Source of the DNA: Bromus sterilis
Taxonomy: Eukaryota > Streptophyta > Magnoliopsida > Poales > Poaceae
Length of the DNA stretch: 64,000 nt
Direction of reading: 5' to 3'
NCBI GenBank assembly: GCA_950022295.1
Contig: OX465598.1
Coordinates: 3,224,001-3,288,000, forward strand
Of this stretch, positions 1 through 10,757 are shown in pieces. Within the stretch, counting starts at the first letter, position 1. The number at the start of each line of letters is the position of its first letter. The notes beneath the pieces are model-generated. The model was not told where the DNA came from. It searched no databases and was given only the letters and a program-made list of their open reading frames with translations. A program made the translations under genes and the position numbers.

Positions 1-2266
1 ACTCTACCATCTCGTAAAGGCACTTCGTCCATCGGCATCTTGCTGGCTCATGAAGGCGTCATGGGCTGGCGAGACGCAGTGATACGTGTCATCCGAGGCG
101 CAGGCGGCGTATCCTTTGACGCGGCGGCACCTTGTCATTTTTCCATTGGCGGCGGGGATGTCATCTTCCCTGGGACCGAGACACGTCGAGTCGTCTCTCA
201 CGGCCTCTTCTTCTTCCACGGCGCGGGTGTACACTACACTCACCGGGGTCCGCTTCGGCGTAGCAGCTCCCGACCTAATACGGACGCATCCCCTTGGAGG
301 CGGCACTCTAAACCGCTTCGGCATATGAGGTGGCGAATTCGCCGCTATTGGCGGCGGTGTTTGCGGCTATGTCCGGATGTGAAACACTCAATGTGTTGCA
401 CGTCCGCTCATTCTCCTTCCAATTTTTCCACTCCCACGGGGTGTACCCCTCGCTCTTTCGGCAAAGCTACAGGGTCATCGACGACGTCCAAGCGAAGCTC
501 AACCATGCATGCTACCACGACTTCAACAACATCGACGCCGCTCGACATCGACGAGGCAAGACGGCGTAGGCGGGTGTGGCCGCATCAAAGGCCACACTTT
601 CGACGGCGCGTGTACCACCTTGTACACGGACTCTGCCGCCGCCACATACATCACCACCACCATGCATGGAGACGCGAAGCGAAGACCGAAGACGACGACT
701 GCGCAGCTTAATCGGAGATGTCTCGCGGTGCTATCCGCGGGAGTAATTAACCGGGTGCTTTGCGAGGCGCCCGGGAACCAGGAGACCATGATCGCTTGAT
801 CACTTAGCCGCGCCAGCAGGCTTTCCACCTTTTCTTTTCCTCATGTATTTGTGTACCTTGTACACTGGCACGCCCGCATTACTTATTTTCCCTGGGGCGT
901 AGAAAGATAATAACATAATAACACATTCGTTATTTTTATTATTTTTCGTGTCAAACAATTATTGGGCATGATCTTTTACAGGAGCCACGTAGGCGTCTCG
1001 GTCGGGGCCCTCACTCTACCGGAGAATCAATACCTTTGTATCTGAACAAGGTAAAGCAAACTTGTCATATATTGAGCAAAGACATATTGCCATGCTAGAA
1101 AAATAAGGATTGCGACGGTATATAAGAAAACTTTCATGCGCGTCTAGGGCTTTACCATGACACAAAAAGATAAAGATTTGTCATACTACGTTAATAGAGA
1201 ATTTCCATGGTACACAATATAGATTTGTGGTAATGCAGCTAACAAATTGGTGTGATGCAGTGTGAAATATTGCCATGTCATGTTTTGCATAACTACTTGT
1301 TCAAGATTTAGAAAAATAATAAAATACAAAAACGGCGTCCGCTCCGAGATGGTTATATATGCAGCGAACATGGTTAAAAAAATTGATGAAATTTTGGATA
1401 TTTCGGTGGGGTCTGAAAGATCCCTAACCTTGAAATTTTGGGTCAGATTTGAACTAATTTTAAAAATAAATTTAAATTAGGGTAAATTTGTATAAGTTAT
1501 GTGAAGAATTAAATAAAAATCTATAACATTTTCCAAAAAATGAAAAAATGAAAATTCAAAATTAAAAACCTTGGCAGCGAACCATTCAGTTGTTCCGCAA
1601 ACAGGATGAATTTTTTAACTTTCAGAAACTTAAGCATCCATATATCTATCCATCCAAGAGTAGGACCTACTATTACATGCATGGTCCCATAGAAGGATCA
1701 CCATTTCGTAGTAGTATTGTTTTCTGACAGATCATTTTTCTTTCTATCACTGTTGATGTTCAGAATATCCTTATCTGACCACACATAGTTAGAACCAGTG
1801 TGACCCCCTCCTAAGCATGGGTGCCCATCCATTTCTTGATGGTTTCCTTGGACAGAAGAATTAATGGCGCCCAAGCTAAAATATCTACTAGCTAGTACAT
1901 GGTTAATGTGGCCCTCTAAGCAGCAAAGCATGCGGCCCATCCCTCTTGATGATTCTCCGATCTTGGACAGGAAAATCAATCGCTAAAATATCTGCAACCG
2001 CATCTCATCTGATCGACATCTCCATCACACACACGCACACTGTAGCTAGGTTAGTGTGATTTTTTCATAATGGGCTTCTTCGATTCGATCTGAAGTATCA
2101 TGAGCTGATCTGATCGATCTGACCTACCCGGCCAGCCAGCCATGCATCCCACCCGTGAAATGAAATTAAAGATCGACGAGTGGTGCATGAACTGGACACA
2201 CGTCACATGTTTGTACGATCAAAAAATAAAATCACATGTCATCTGCCTCTGGCTTGCTTGCTAGCT
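1..2266. other. No supported gene; GC-rich then AT-rich DNA
   Basis: The first ~830 bases are GC-rich and open in several frames on both strands, as expected of GC-rich DNA, but no frame resembles a family I recognise and none has a convincing start context or splice structure. From ~900 on the sequence becomes AT-rich with no coding signal. It may be repeat-derived, but I cannot name the family. Confidence 0.4.
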
Positions 2267-2315
2267 ACTCCCTCCATCCCATAATATAGTAACATTTTAA
2301 AAACTATGCTATACG
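2267..2315. repeat. Half of a Stowaway-type MITE
   Basis: The sequence after TA reads CTCCCTCCATCCCATAATA, the terminal inverted repeat typical of grass Stowaway (Tc1/mariner) MITEs. The matching opposite end is not found nearby, so this is a truncated copy. An opposite end of the same family (GGGACGGAGGGAG) lies inside the SWEET gene near 59,575. Confidence 0.5.
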
Positions 2316-3971
2316 TACTGCTATTAATGCATGCATGGTCAACTTGAATCAATTGGGTGCATCTGAAGGAAGCACATTATTATGTAGTGCCAATTCCAAT
2401 TGGGTAGGTGGAATGATCAAGAGGAGTTCATTTAGCGCATGCATGTAATTTGCTGTTGTTCAGATGATTGGGTAGGCCGAATGAGAGGACCGCAATAAAA
2501 AAGAAGACCAGGTTCAGACTTGCTCAATCGACACCTAAAGACATTCAGATGGAAGTGTGACGGCCCAAGGGGAAAGTTGCAAAGCTACTGTCTGAAACCA
2601 GTTTACTACGTACATCTTGCTGCACCTGTCTCATTGTATGTTTCCCAGTCGACTCATCACAGTTCAGTCTCCTCTGCTCTTAGAGAGGCTCTGTTTGTTG
2701 ATTTGCATGCTGTGTGTGCGCGCTATGCCTGTGTTGATGTTGCTGCTGCTAGAACGAACCCCAAATTTATAGAACTTCCTTTTGGGTCTTCTTTCTTTTG
2801 CATTTGGCATTTGATCCCTTTTCTTCTGCTGGATCTTGAAAATTTGAAGTCCCAGCTCTCTAGTTATTAGTTAGTACTTGTAATTTGAAGCGGTTCATGA
2901 CGTCGCATTTTGTATATCAAAGTTCCTAAGCTTATTTGAGAGCAATATTCCAACATCAGATATTGCGAAACAAACAAAAGCAGAGTAGGAGGTGTAATCA
3001 ACAGATTCAAATGCATATAAAATATATAATGGTCCGTAAACAAAAGAACAAGTCAGGATGGATTCGGATGAACATCATATCTTGAGAAACTGAAATCTTA
3101 TACTCCTTAGATACATCCATTTTAAGATAAGTAATATGGATCGGAGGGAGTGTCTTAGCTTACATTGCACTGAAAGTAAATTAGAAAAAATGACCAAAAG
3201 GCGCACGCCCCATCCCATTTTCAATGAAAATGAAAATCTTATATCTATGGGTTAGATTGTGCTGGCATTTTTTTAATAAAAACAATCAAAAGGCGCAAGC
3301 CCCATTCCATTTTCATTGAGAATAACAGGCGTCATAAGGCTCCAGATAGATACATATCGCTCTGCTAAGGCAGCCAAAAAAACACTGCAAAAAAATAATA
3401 TAAGAAACTGAAGGAAATAACAGAGCAGCCTAAATCATCCTCAACAGCTGCAGGTTAACATTGGTAATTCTAGACGTGCCAGAGAACCTGCAAACCAGAC
3501 CACATGCATGCTCCAAAGAAAATATACCATTCCTGTGTTTCCACCATTGCAGAAGAAGCAACCATGTTGATCACTACATTTTTCTTGTTTCTAATCCACA
3601 AGCAATCTACATTTTCAAAATCACCACCTATGTCTCTCTGGACAATCTGGGATAATCCCTCCATAGAATCTGGTGCAGGGTGAGGGGAAAGCAATAGCTT
3701 CAAAAATAACACCGCTGATATAAGTACGTGGTGAACAAAGTACTGACTGTAAATAGCGATACTCTTTTCGAAAACTGGCAGAATTTCGTGGTTCAACTCC
3801 AAAAATTGAGTTAATAAGTTACCTCTTCTGGGTAATAGAAACCAAAGAAAGTGATGCAAGAAAATCTTGACAAGGAAAAACTGACAATGCCAGGGCACAG
3901 AATGCGGCTGTGCCAGTTGAAAAGAAATACAATGACAGCCCATAGGTAAACACAATTGGCAACAACAAGTA
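2316..3971. other. No supported gene; repeat debris
   Basis: Open frames at 2,520-2,870 (+) and 3,470-3,955 (-) have no recognisable domain. A Stowaway-like end lies near 3,140-3,152 (GGATCGGAGGGAG). The block at 3,420-3,960 reads like a decayed transcribed repeat but could not be assigned. Confidence 0.35.
3195..3326. repeat. Direct repeat pair, ~38 bp, 92 bp apart
   Basis: AAAAGGCGCACGCCCCATCC near 3,197 recurs as AAAAGGCGCAAGCCCCATTC near 3,289, and both are followed by an ATTTTCAnTGA segment. This looks like a duplicated retroelement terminus; the parent element is not identified. Confidence 0.5.
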
Positions 3972-4043
3972 CTCCTTCCGTTCCATAATGTAAGAGATAT
4001 CTTTCTGGGGATAAAAACGTCTTAACTTATGGGACAGAGGTAG
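3972..4043. repeat. Degenerate short MITE, Stowaway-like
   Basis: It is flanked by TA on both sides and has imperfect inverted ends (CTCCTTCCGTTCCATAA against TTATGGGACAGAGGTAG). The small size and TA target fit a decayed Stowaway copy. It lies downstream of the NLR gene's 3' end. Confidence 0.5.
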
Positions 4044-4634
4044 TACTAATTATTCAAACACTAGTGAGAGAGATATCTTTCTGGGGATAAAACAGTAGTG
4101 TTCAAAGCACTTCTCATTACTGATCTCTTTTTTCTGCAGGGAGAAAAACCATTCTGATTACTCATCTTCCGGCTCAGCATGGCAGCAACATTCCTGTGGG
4201 CGTATGATCTCGGCAACAACAATCACTAATTGTGGTGGGTCTTGGAAGACGATAGTTCTACTCCAAGTGATCTCTCTTCCCCATCCGTCTGTGTATGCAC
4301 TGGAAGAATTCTGTAAAGAAGCCTTACACAATCAACACCAGAAGAAAGCCAAATATCTAGTTACGGGGCATGTATTTTTTTCCCCGAAAATAATTCTCAA
4401 GGGTACCATATCACCAACCTTTGCCAGACAGCATCTCTTCCAACTCTTCGGAAATAGTAGATCAACCTTTGCAGACATATTTCCATGTCTCCGGCTTCAG
4501 CGGCATAGGCTCTGCATGGATTAACAATGTAAAAACTTACACTGAACATCATTAAATAAAAAACGAATTTTGATAAAGAAATATTTAACTTGCTCCAATT
4601 TTCTATCATTATCTAACCACACATTCAATAGTCA

Positions 4635-7600
4635 CTAGTAAGTAACAGAGAAAGTATTTGCTGCGTGCTTACTTCCATAATAATGAGCATCTATGTGTTC
4701 CTTCTTGAGGCTGCCCAGCCGTTGCTGCAAGCTTGCGGGGAGCGTATTTAGACCAGGGCATTTTCTAATCCAAAGATATTGGAGAGATGAGTATGCTTCC
4801 GGCCCATCCGGTAGAGATGACAGGGTATTGCATCTCCAAAGATGGAGGCGCTCCAACAATGGGAGCTCTTCCGAGCAGGATTCTAGAGATGTCAACCCAC
4901 CACAGCCATACAAACGTAGATCCTTGAGGGACCGGGGAAGATGAAGGACCCCCGTTAAGGCCTCACAGGACGATAGTTCCAATTTTTCTAAATGCTTCGC
5001 CCTAGCTTCGGGTGATGACGATGATAACACCTCCAGTATACTTGATGATCCTTGATGGATTGACAGTGCTGACTGTCCCTGATGGAGCCTCCTGCCGTAT
5101 ATGGACTTAAGGTTACAGCAGCCAGTAATTTCCATGCTCATCAGAGAAGCAGGGACGTTGAAGACCTCAATCAAGCTGAAGCAATCTGCTATCCTCAGAT
5201 ACTCTAAACGTGGTAGGAGCTGTCTATTTTCTGACGAAGTTGATGGCTCGGCAGGACCTTGTGCATATCCAGTCAGATTATTGCACTCACGAATCATAAG
5301 ATTCCTCAAGGATACCAATCCTTCAAACTCCTTTTCTGGCCAGTGGATGAGCGCATGACACCTCCAAATTGACAATTCTTGAAGGTGTACAGAACATGCA
5401 CACAACTGAGTTACACCTGAGTTCAAGCCGTGTAACTTTAAAATTGTCAGAGGAAAATCATGACCGTTCCATTTTTCCTTGCCATCTACCCCTTCACTCA
5501 AACTATGCTCAGCAGCTGCCGTGGTTGCTTCTGTACTTTCTTTAAGGCTCAGTTTCAGATTGGTCAATGAAGCCATATGTCTAGCTACCCACAGGAACAT
5601 TTCTGCCTCACGTCCTTCCATTTTCAATACACTGAGCTTTGGTGATTTAGCTGTAGTTGTCAACTGTGGACAGTTCTTAATACGGACGTCCTGGAGATTA
5701 GGGAAGGTCGGTTGTCCTGGCAATGTTGTCAACTTCACACAGTGAATAATAATCAACTTCTCAAGCAGAGGAAACATTATCTCTTCTCCTTGCATCCCAT
5801 CATTATCTATTACCCACCATCTCTCCAAACAGGCAAGACCTTCCAACGTAAGCGCCTTCAGCTTTGGAAATGCCAAGGATGTATCATGGTCACGGCTGAA
5901 TAACCATTGCAGTTTGTTACAATGGAATAGATGGATCTCAACAATGTTTTGCAACATAGCCATCCATGTTGGAAAGGTGGTGGCTCCATAGGTGTGTATC
6001 CTTATAGCATACAGCCCATCATGAGGTTTAAGTTCCTCGAGCAGTCTTGCATCATCCTGACAGCTACGTTCATCAACAACGTTATCCGATTCAATGGCCC
6101 ATTTTAATGTCAGTTCTCTTAGTTCCTTCTTCTTCACGAGGTTCGCAGCTTTTGCATCTTTTTCTGTCACGTTCTCTAGATGACATAGCTCTAGTTGACC
6201 ACCAAGGTTCAAATCCCGGAGCTCATCAACATTGCTGCAATTAGAGCCACCGCCGGCTACAAAACATGTAAGTGTCTGTAGGGATGTGAGTTGATTTAGG
6301 TCTCTAGGCATGCATTTCAGCTCTGGACAACCATGAGTGTAAAGGTGACGGAGGGCAGTCATATACTTCAGTTGTTCTGGAAGTTCACCAAGACATTTGC
6401 AACCAGAGAGGTTCAGCGTTTGCAGGTTGTACAGAATGCTCATATCTTCAGGAAGTGCTTTCATATATCTACTTCTTGAGAGATCCAGGTACCTCAGATG
6501 ATGTAGATGCTTTGGTTTGAGTGGAAATGATCTTCTATGTGAACAAAGCTGTAATGCTTGCAAGGAGCTGTATTTTGGTAGATGCTGCAATGGACTACTC
6601 ATAGAGCTACCACACAATAGTGTTTGGATAGCTGGAGAGCTTTTATTGAGATAACTATTCAATTTTCCTTCTGGTTCGTTGCATGACAAAAACAAATGCC
6701 GAGCCGTGTTTGGGAGCCAGTCAATCTTGCCTGAGTCAGCAGTTCCAGTTAGCAAGGCACATTCCTTCTCCATTACAGACAGTGCAACATCATGCATAAG
6801 CTTATGGATTTTACATGTAGTTCTGGAATAACAGGCCCCGTTCTGTTCAATTTCACTGACTGTGGCTCGGACTTGTTTCACATCCTGAAAGAATGACCTT
6901 GAGGCGAGCTCATCAAAAATCTGTTTGCCAATGCTATCAAGACTAACTTGCTTTTCTTGGATAATAAAGCCATGTGCAATCCATAGTTGGATCAGTTTTT
7001 CGACATCAATCACATAACCTTTGGGAAATATAGCGCAAAAAGCAAAACATTGCTTCATATGAGGCGACAAGTCATTGTAACTGAGCTTGAGTATTGGTAA
7101 GATTCCAGTGTCCTCGGTGCAAATGCTGCTTCTGCTTGATACATCATTCCATTCATCCTCACTGGTCTTGTTCTGCAGCATAGAGCCCAGTGCTGCTGCG
7201 GCTAAAGGTGAGCCACCACATCTCTTCACAATCTCACCAACCATATTTACCAACACGGCAGGCCTTTCCTCTTCGTTTTGAAAACGTCTGAATGCTCTTG
7301 ATTCAATAATTTCCTTTATGTATTTATCTACCAACGCTGTGAGATTATAAGCTTCAACAGTGCCCAAATTTTCAGCCACTCCTTCATCACGGGTTGTTGT
7401 CAAGACCACACTACCCCTGCCACCATGTTGAAGACAGGCCTTGAGCTCATCCCAGAAACGAAAATGTCGTTCCCAGACATCATCCAGTACAAGGAGGTAT
7501 CTCTGCCCACTCACTAAATTCTGAAGGCTCTCCAGTGTTCTCTTGGAATCAGCTGCTGCTTTTGTACCACCATTCTTCCTCTTGGAAACAGTTTCTTTTG

Positions 7601-8453
7601 TACCATCATTATTCGTCTTGGAAGCACCTGCTTTACCATCATTCGTTGTGTTGGAAGCACCTGCTTCTGTACCATCATTCTTCTTCTTGGGAGCTGCTGC
7701 AACTATACTTGCAGCCAGAGAATTCATATCAAAGCAGTCAGAGACACACACCCATAGCATCAAATTGAAATATTTTTCAATTTCAGGTTCATTGTAAACA
7801 AGTTGTGCTAAAGTGGTCTTGCCTAAACCCCCCATTCCAACGATGGGAACAACAGTGGTATCGGTATTGTTAGCATGACCAACTATTATTTTGACAATAT
7901 TCTTGGTATCCTTGTCTCTCAACCTGCTGGTGATTTTCTTTGGATCTAAGATAACATGATCCGTCTGCCGCAACTGAGTGGATACCGGCAGTTGCTGCTG
8001 ATACTTAAAGCCAAAGGCATTCATTTCAGTCACAAGCACCTCAATGTCCCGCACAATCTTGCGGAGCTTTCTTCCCATCCTGTTACGGAATATGAAACGG
8101 TTGTGGGTTGGAAAGAGTTTTACCACACTGAAACCAAGCTTCTTGTAGTGTCCCTCCTTTTTGGCCTTGCGACGAAGCGCCTCGTACTTGAACTCATCAA
8201 ATACTTCATTCGCCTGGTAAGTCACCATCTTGATGGCCTGGAGCCAGGCCGCTGCCCCTTCCCTGTGGGCTGCCGCCTCCTCGGCATCGGCGATGACATC
8301 CAGGATAGCGGGCAGCCTACGCTTGAGGATCTCATGTTGCTCCTCCATGCCCTTCATCACCTAGTACTTGTCGAGAAGGTAGTTGGACGCCTTCTCCATC
8401 AAAACTGTGACCAGTGGTTGGACCATGATGCTGAGCACCGCCTCAGTCGCCAT
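4635..8453 (-). pseudogene. CC-NB-ARC-LRR immune receptor with premature stop in the coiled-coil
   Basis: This intron-free NLR would sense pathogen effectors in the cytoplasm. From the ATG at 8,453 an Rx_N coiled-coil begins, but codon 31 (8,363-8,361) is TAG. Relatives I recall have a sense codon there, often lysine AAG, one base away. The frame then runs open for 1,241 codons. Visible motifs (counting the stop as residue 31): P-loop GMGGLGKTT ~206, kinase-2 LLVLDDVW ~320, a GLPLA-box variant CGGSPLA ~412, RNBS-D CFAFCAIFPKGY ~469, and MHD in LMHDV ~553. Leucine-rich repeats run from ~600 to the end, and a DAHYYG tail is typical of this grass RGA clade. An unusual repetitive insert sits between RNBS-A and kinase-2. 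Apart from the TAG the gene looks intact, so it may be a very recent pseudogene. Alternatively it is translated from ATG 8,357, lacking the first helix, or the stop is removed by splicing. Confidence 0.9.
7537..7690 (-). repeat. In-frame minisatellite in the NB-ARC domain
   Basis: About 50 codons between RNBS-A and kinase-2 consist of four imperfect 11-13 residue units sharing an N-D/G-G-T core followed by Ala/Ser/Lys. Related grass NLRs, as I recall them, carry only a short lysine/asparagine/aspartate-rich linker here, so this looks like an expanded linker. The unit length is a multiple of three in each copy, preserving the frame. Confidence 0.75.
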
Positions 8454-8653
8454 TGGAACAGGGTGCAATAGCACAGAGAAGCACACGGTGGAGAGGGCAA
8501 TGGTGGTGTGAGCACAAATGTGCTTGCTTGCTTGTGAGGAGCATGGAAGGAAACAATGCCTAGTATCTGTGGGAGCAAACATCGGCCCTTACTTAACCTG
8601 TGCCGCCCATCAGCACTGTTCATCTTCTGAGCCGAAGTACAGATAACATTCAG

Positions 8654-9066
8654 AGGTGGAGAACACAGAGATGCTCTGAGCAAGATGGCGGGGCTTCTTC
8701 AATGGCTTCTCCACGAATCCGATGACCACAGGACGAAGCGTTTCTCCGAATATGCCTCTGTCTGGCTCCATTAGAGCTTTGCAGGGGTGGAGAGTACAAT
8801 CATGGCCTGAGCAGCTTTCAAATAGGACGAATCTATCAGCTTTCTCTCAAACGCCCTGGTGTGTGAGCAGGATGTGCTTGATTGGATTTTTTGTGGGGAA
8901 AATGGAAGCAAAAAAAAAAAAAAAAACCGCTTACTGCTCATGTTGATCTGGATGCGTTCCTCTTGAGGATGTTCGCTTCCTCCCTCTACTCCCCGCTGCA
9001 TATTTCCCTTGGAGCAATGGCGCTCCACTGCCAGCCTCGAAAAGTCCCAGCTTGGTCGCTCCATCC
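8654..9066. repeat. Imperfect direct repeat, copy A (pairs with 9,958-10,360)
   Basis: This segment and the one at 9,958-10,360 align over ~400 bp, sharing CTCCATTAGAGCTTTGCAG, GGAGAGTACAATCATGGC and GTGAGCAGGATGTG in the same order. Copy A lies ~200 bp upstream of the NLR start and contains an 18-base A run. The pair implies a local duplication of ~1.3 kb period covering the NLR 5' flank, or two insertions of one repeat. Confidence 0.8.
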
Positions 9067-9957
9067 CCCACCCTGACGGCTACAAAAGTACTGTGAAATC
9101 TATATTAAAACTTTGAACACAAAATATGGCAGTTTACATATGTATCGTCATATCCCAAAAAATATGTCTCCATTGTTCAAATTAGCGGATGTCCAGGTAG
9201 ACTTTAAGGCAGATCACACTGGTGAGAGGACATGTAATGGCACCTTTTAAATATCAAATGCCAAGCCTACATGTATGTTAAACATACACATACTGATCCA
9301 GGGAATAAGATGAAACTATGCTTCCTAGAACAGAGAGAAGGACAGGATCAGACATGTCGAATGCTCAGAGTTTACACATTGCCTGATGCCCTGATGCAAC
9401 CAAAACAAACAGTCAACAACTCTGCCTACAAATACACGCACAACTTTGCCAATACCAGCCAGTTCCCAATGTACTACATGCACCTCATTACCAACGGCAA
9501 TCAATCGAAATTGGAAATAGGTTTGCACCAAATTCGCTGCAAGTATAATGTTGTCTTCACAAGTTCATGTGTTGTGACTATTAGCTCCGTTCTTATTAAG
9601 CCCTGTCGCCCAACATACTTATTCTAAATTTGCAGCTCCTGGTTTATTCTGCTGTATACCGCCTAAGCAGAAGCACATGTTGAAGTTCGCATCTAAGTCT
9701 AAGTTGGTATTGGATCTTGCATAAAACATGTTGTCTGTTGTAAAACATATTGTACCATGCATGTCCATCCTAAAACATGTTGTCAGTGGATGCATAAGCA
9801 TACATGCAACACCATAATCATTGCGGTCATAGTCGCTATTTAACTGCATTCTAAATGTGCTTTACCCACGCTTCTGATTTGGTGTGCATGAGTATGGTGG
9901 GGTGCGTCAAGCCACACTTACTACCTAGTACTTATATGTGGAAGTACAAAGAACATG
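9067..9957. other. Spacer between the two direct repeats; no gene seen
   Basis: It contains only short anonymous open frames. Around 9,720-9,785 the string AAAACATGTTGTC recurs three times in a small internal repeat. Confidence 0.4.
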
Positions 9958-10360
9958 GAGAGGTGGAGACGGCAGCAAGATGGTGGGACTTGGTCAATGG
10001 CTTCTCACCAATCCGATGAGGCTTCTGACCAAGTGTTTTTCTTTTCCCCCAAATATGCCTGTTTCAGGCTCCATTAGAGCTTTGCAGAGGTGGAGAGTAC
10101 AATCATGGCATGAGCGGCTTTGAAATAGAACGAATCTTAGCAGCAGCTTTGCCTCAAACGCACTGATGTGATGTGTGAGCAGGATGTGCGTGCTTGATTG
10201 GATTGCTCGTGAGGAAAAATGGAAGCAAGAAACGCTTACTGCTGCTCATGTGGATCTGGAGGGTGTTCGCTTCCTTCCTCTGCTCCCCGCCCCGCTGCAT
10301 CTTCCCCTTGGCTGGCGCAATGGATGCTCCGCCGCCAGCCTCAAAAAGTCCCGCCACACG
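9958..10360. repeat. Imperfect direct repeat, copy B (pairs with 8,654-9,066)
   Basis: Same order of shared blocks as copy A with scattered substitutions and small indels. The open frames on both strands here are not supported by any domain. Copy B may mark the 5' flank of a lost NLR duplicate. Confidence 0.8.
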
Positions 10361-10670
10361 CCGGAATCCGGCGCGAGAACGCTTCAGAGATGTACGGCGC
10401 ATGAGGAGGGGGAGGCGCATGATTTCAGTGCCGAAAACGGCGCAGCCGGCGACGGCCGCGGATTCAGGCCGGCGTCCCGTGGGATTGGAGGATCGACCAT
10501 TGTAGACGACGACGAGTCAGTGCCATTTTTTTCTTCTTCTTTTTTCAAGGGGAACGACGAGGCGAGTTTGTCCAGGCCCACTAGGCCCATATGCAGTACC
10601 CATCATCATTTCTGTTTAACGCCTAGGCTCACTCTCTCCTTTGTCATCACATCTTCAAAATAAAATATAC

Positions 10671-10757
10671 TACCTCCTCTCTGTTCAGAAATACGGAGTG
10701 CTTGATATGATTTCAGTTTAAATTTAACTAAAATCACGTCAAGTATATCCGAAAGAG
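10671..10757. repeat. Degenerate MITE, Stowaway/Tourist-like
   Basis: Imperfect inverted ends (TACTACCTCCTCTCTGTTC against CCGAAAGAGGTAGTA) enclose an AT-rich centre. A TA flank remains on each side. Family assignment is tentative. Confidence 0.4.

Noticed and set aside
4..828. Several overlapping open frames on both strands
   Set aside because: GC-rich sequence keeps many frames open at once; no domain, splice pattern or promoter supports any of them.
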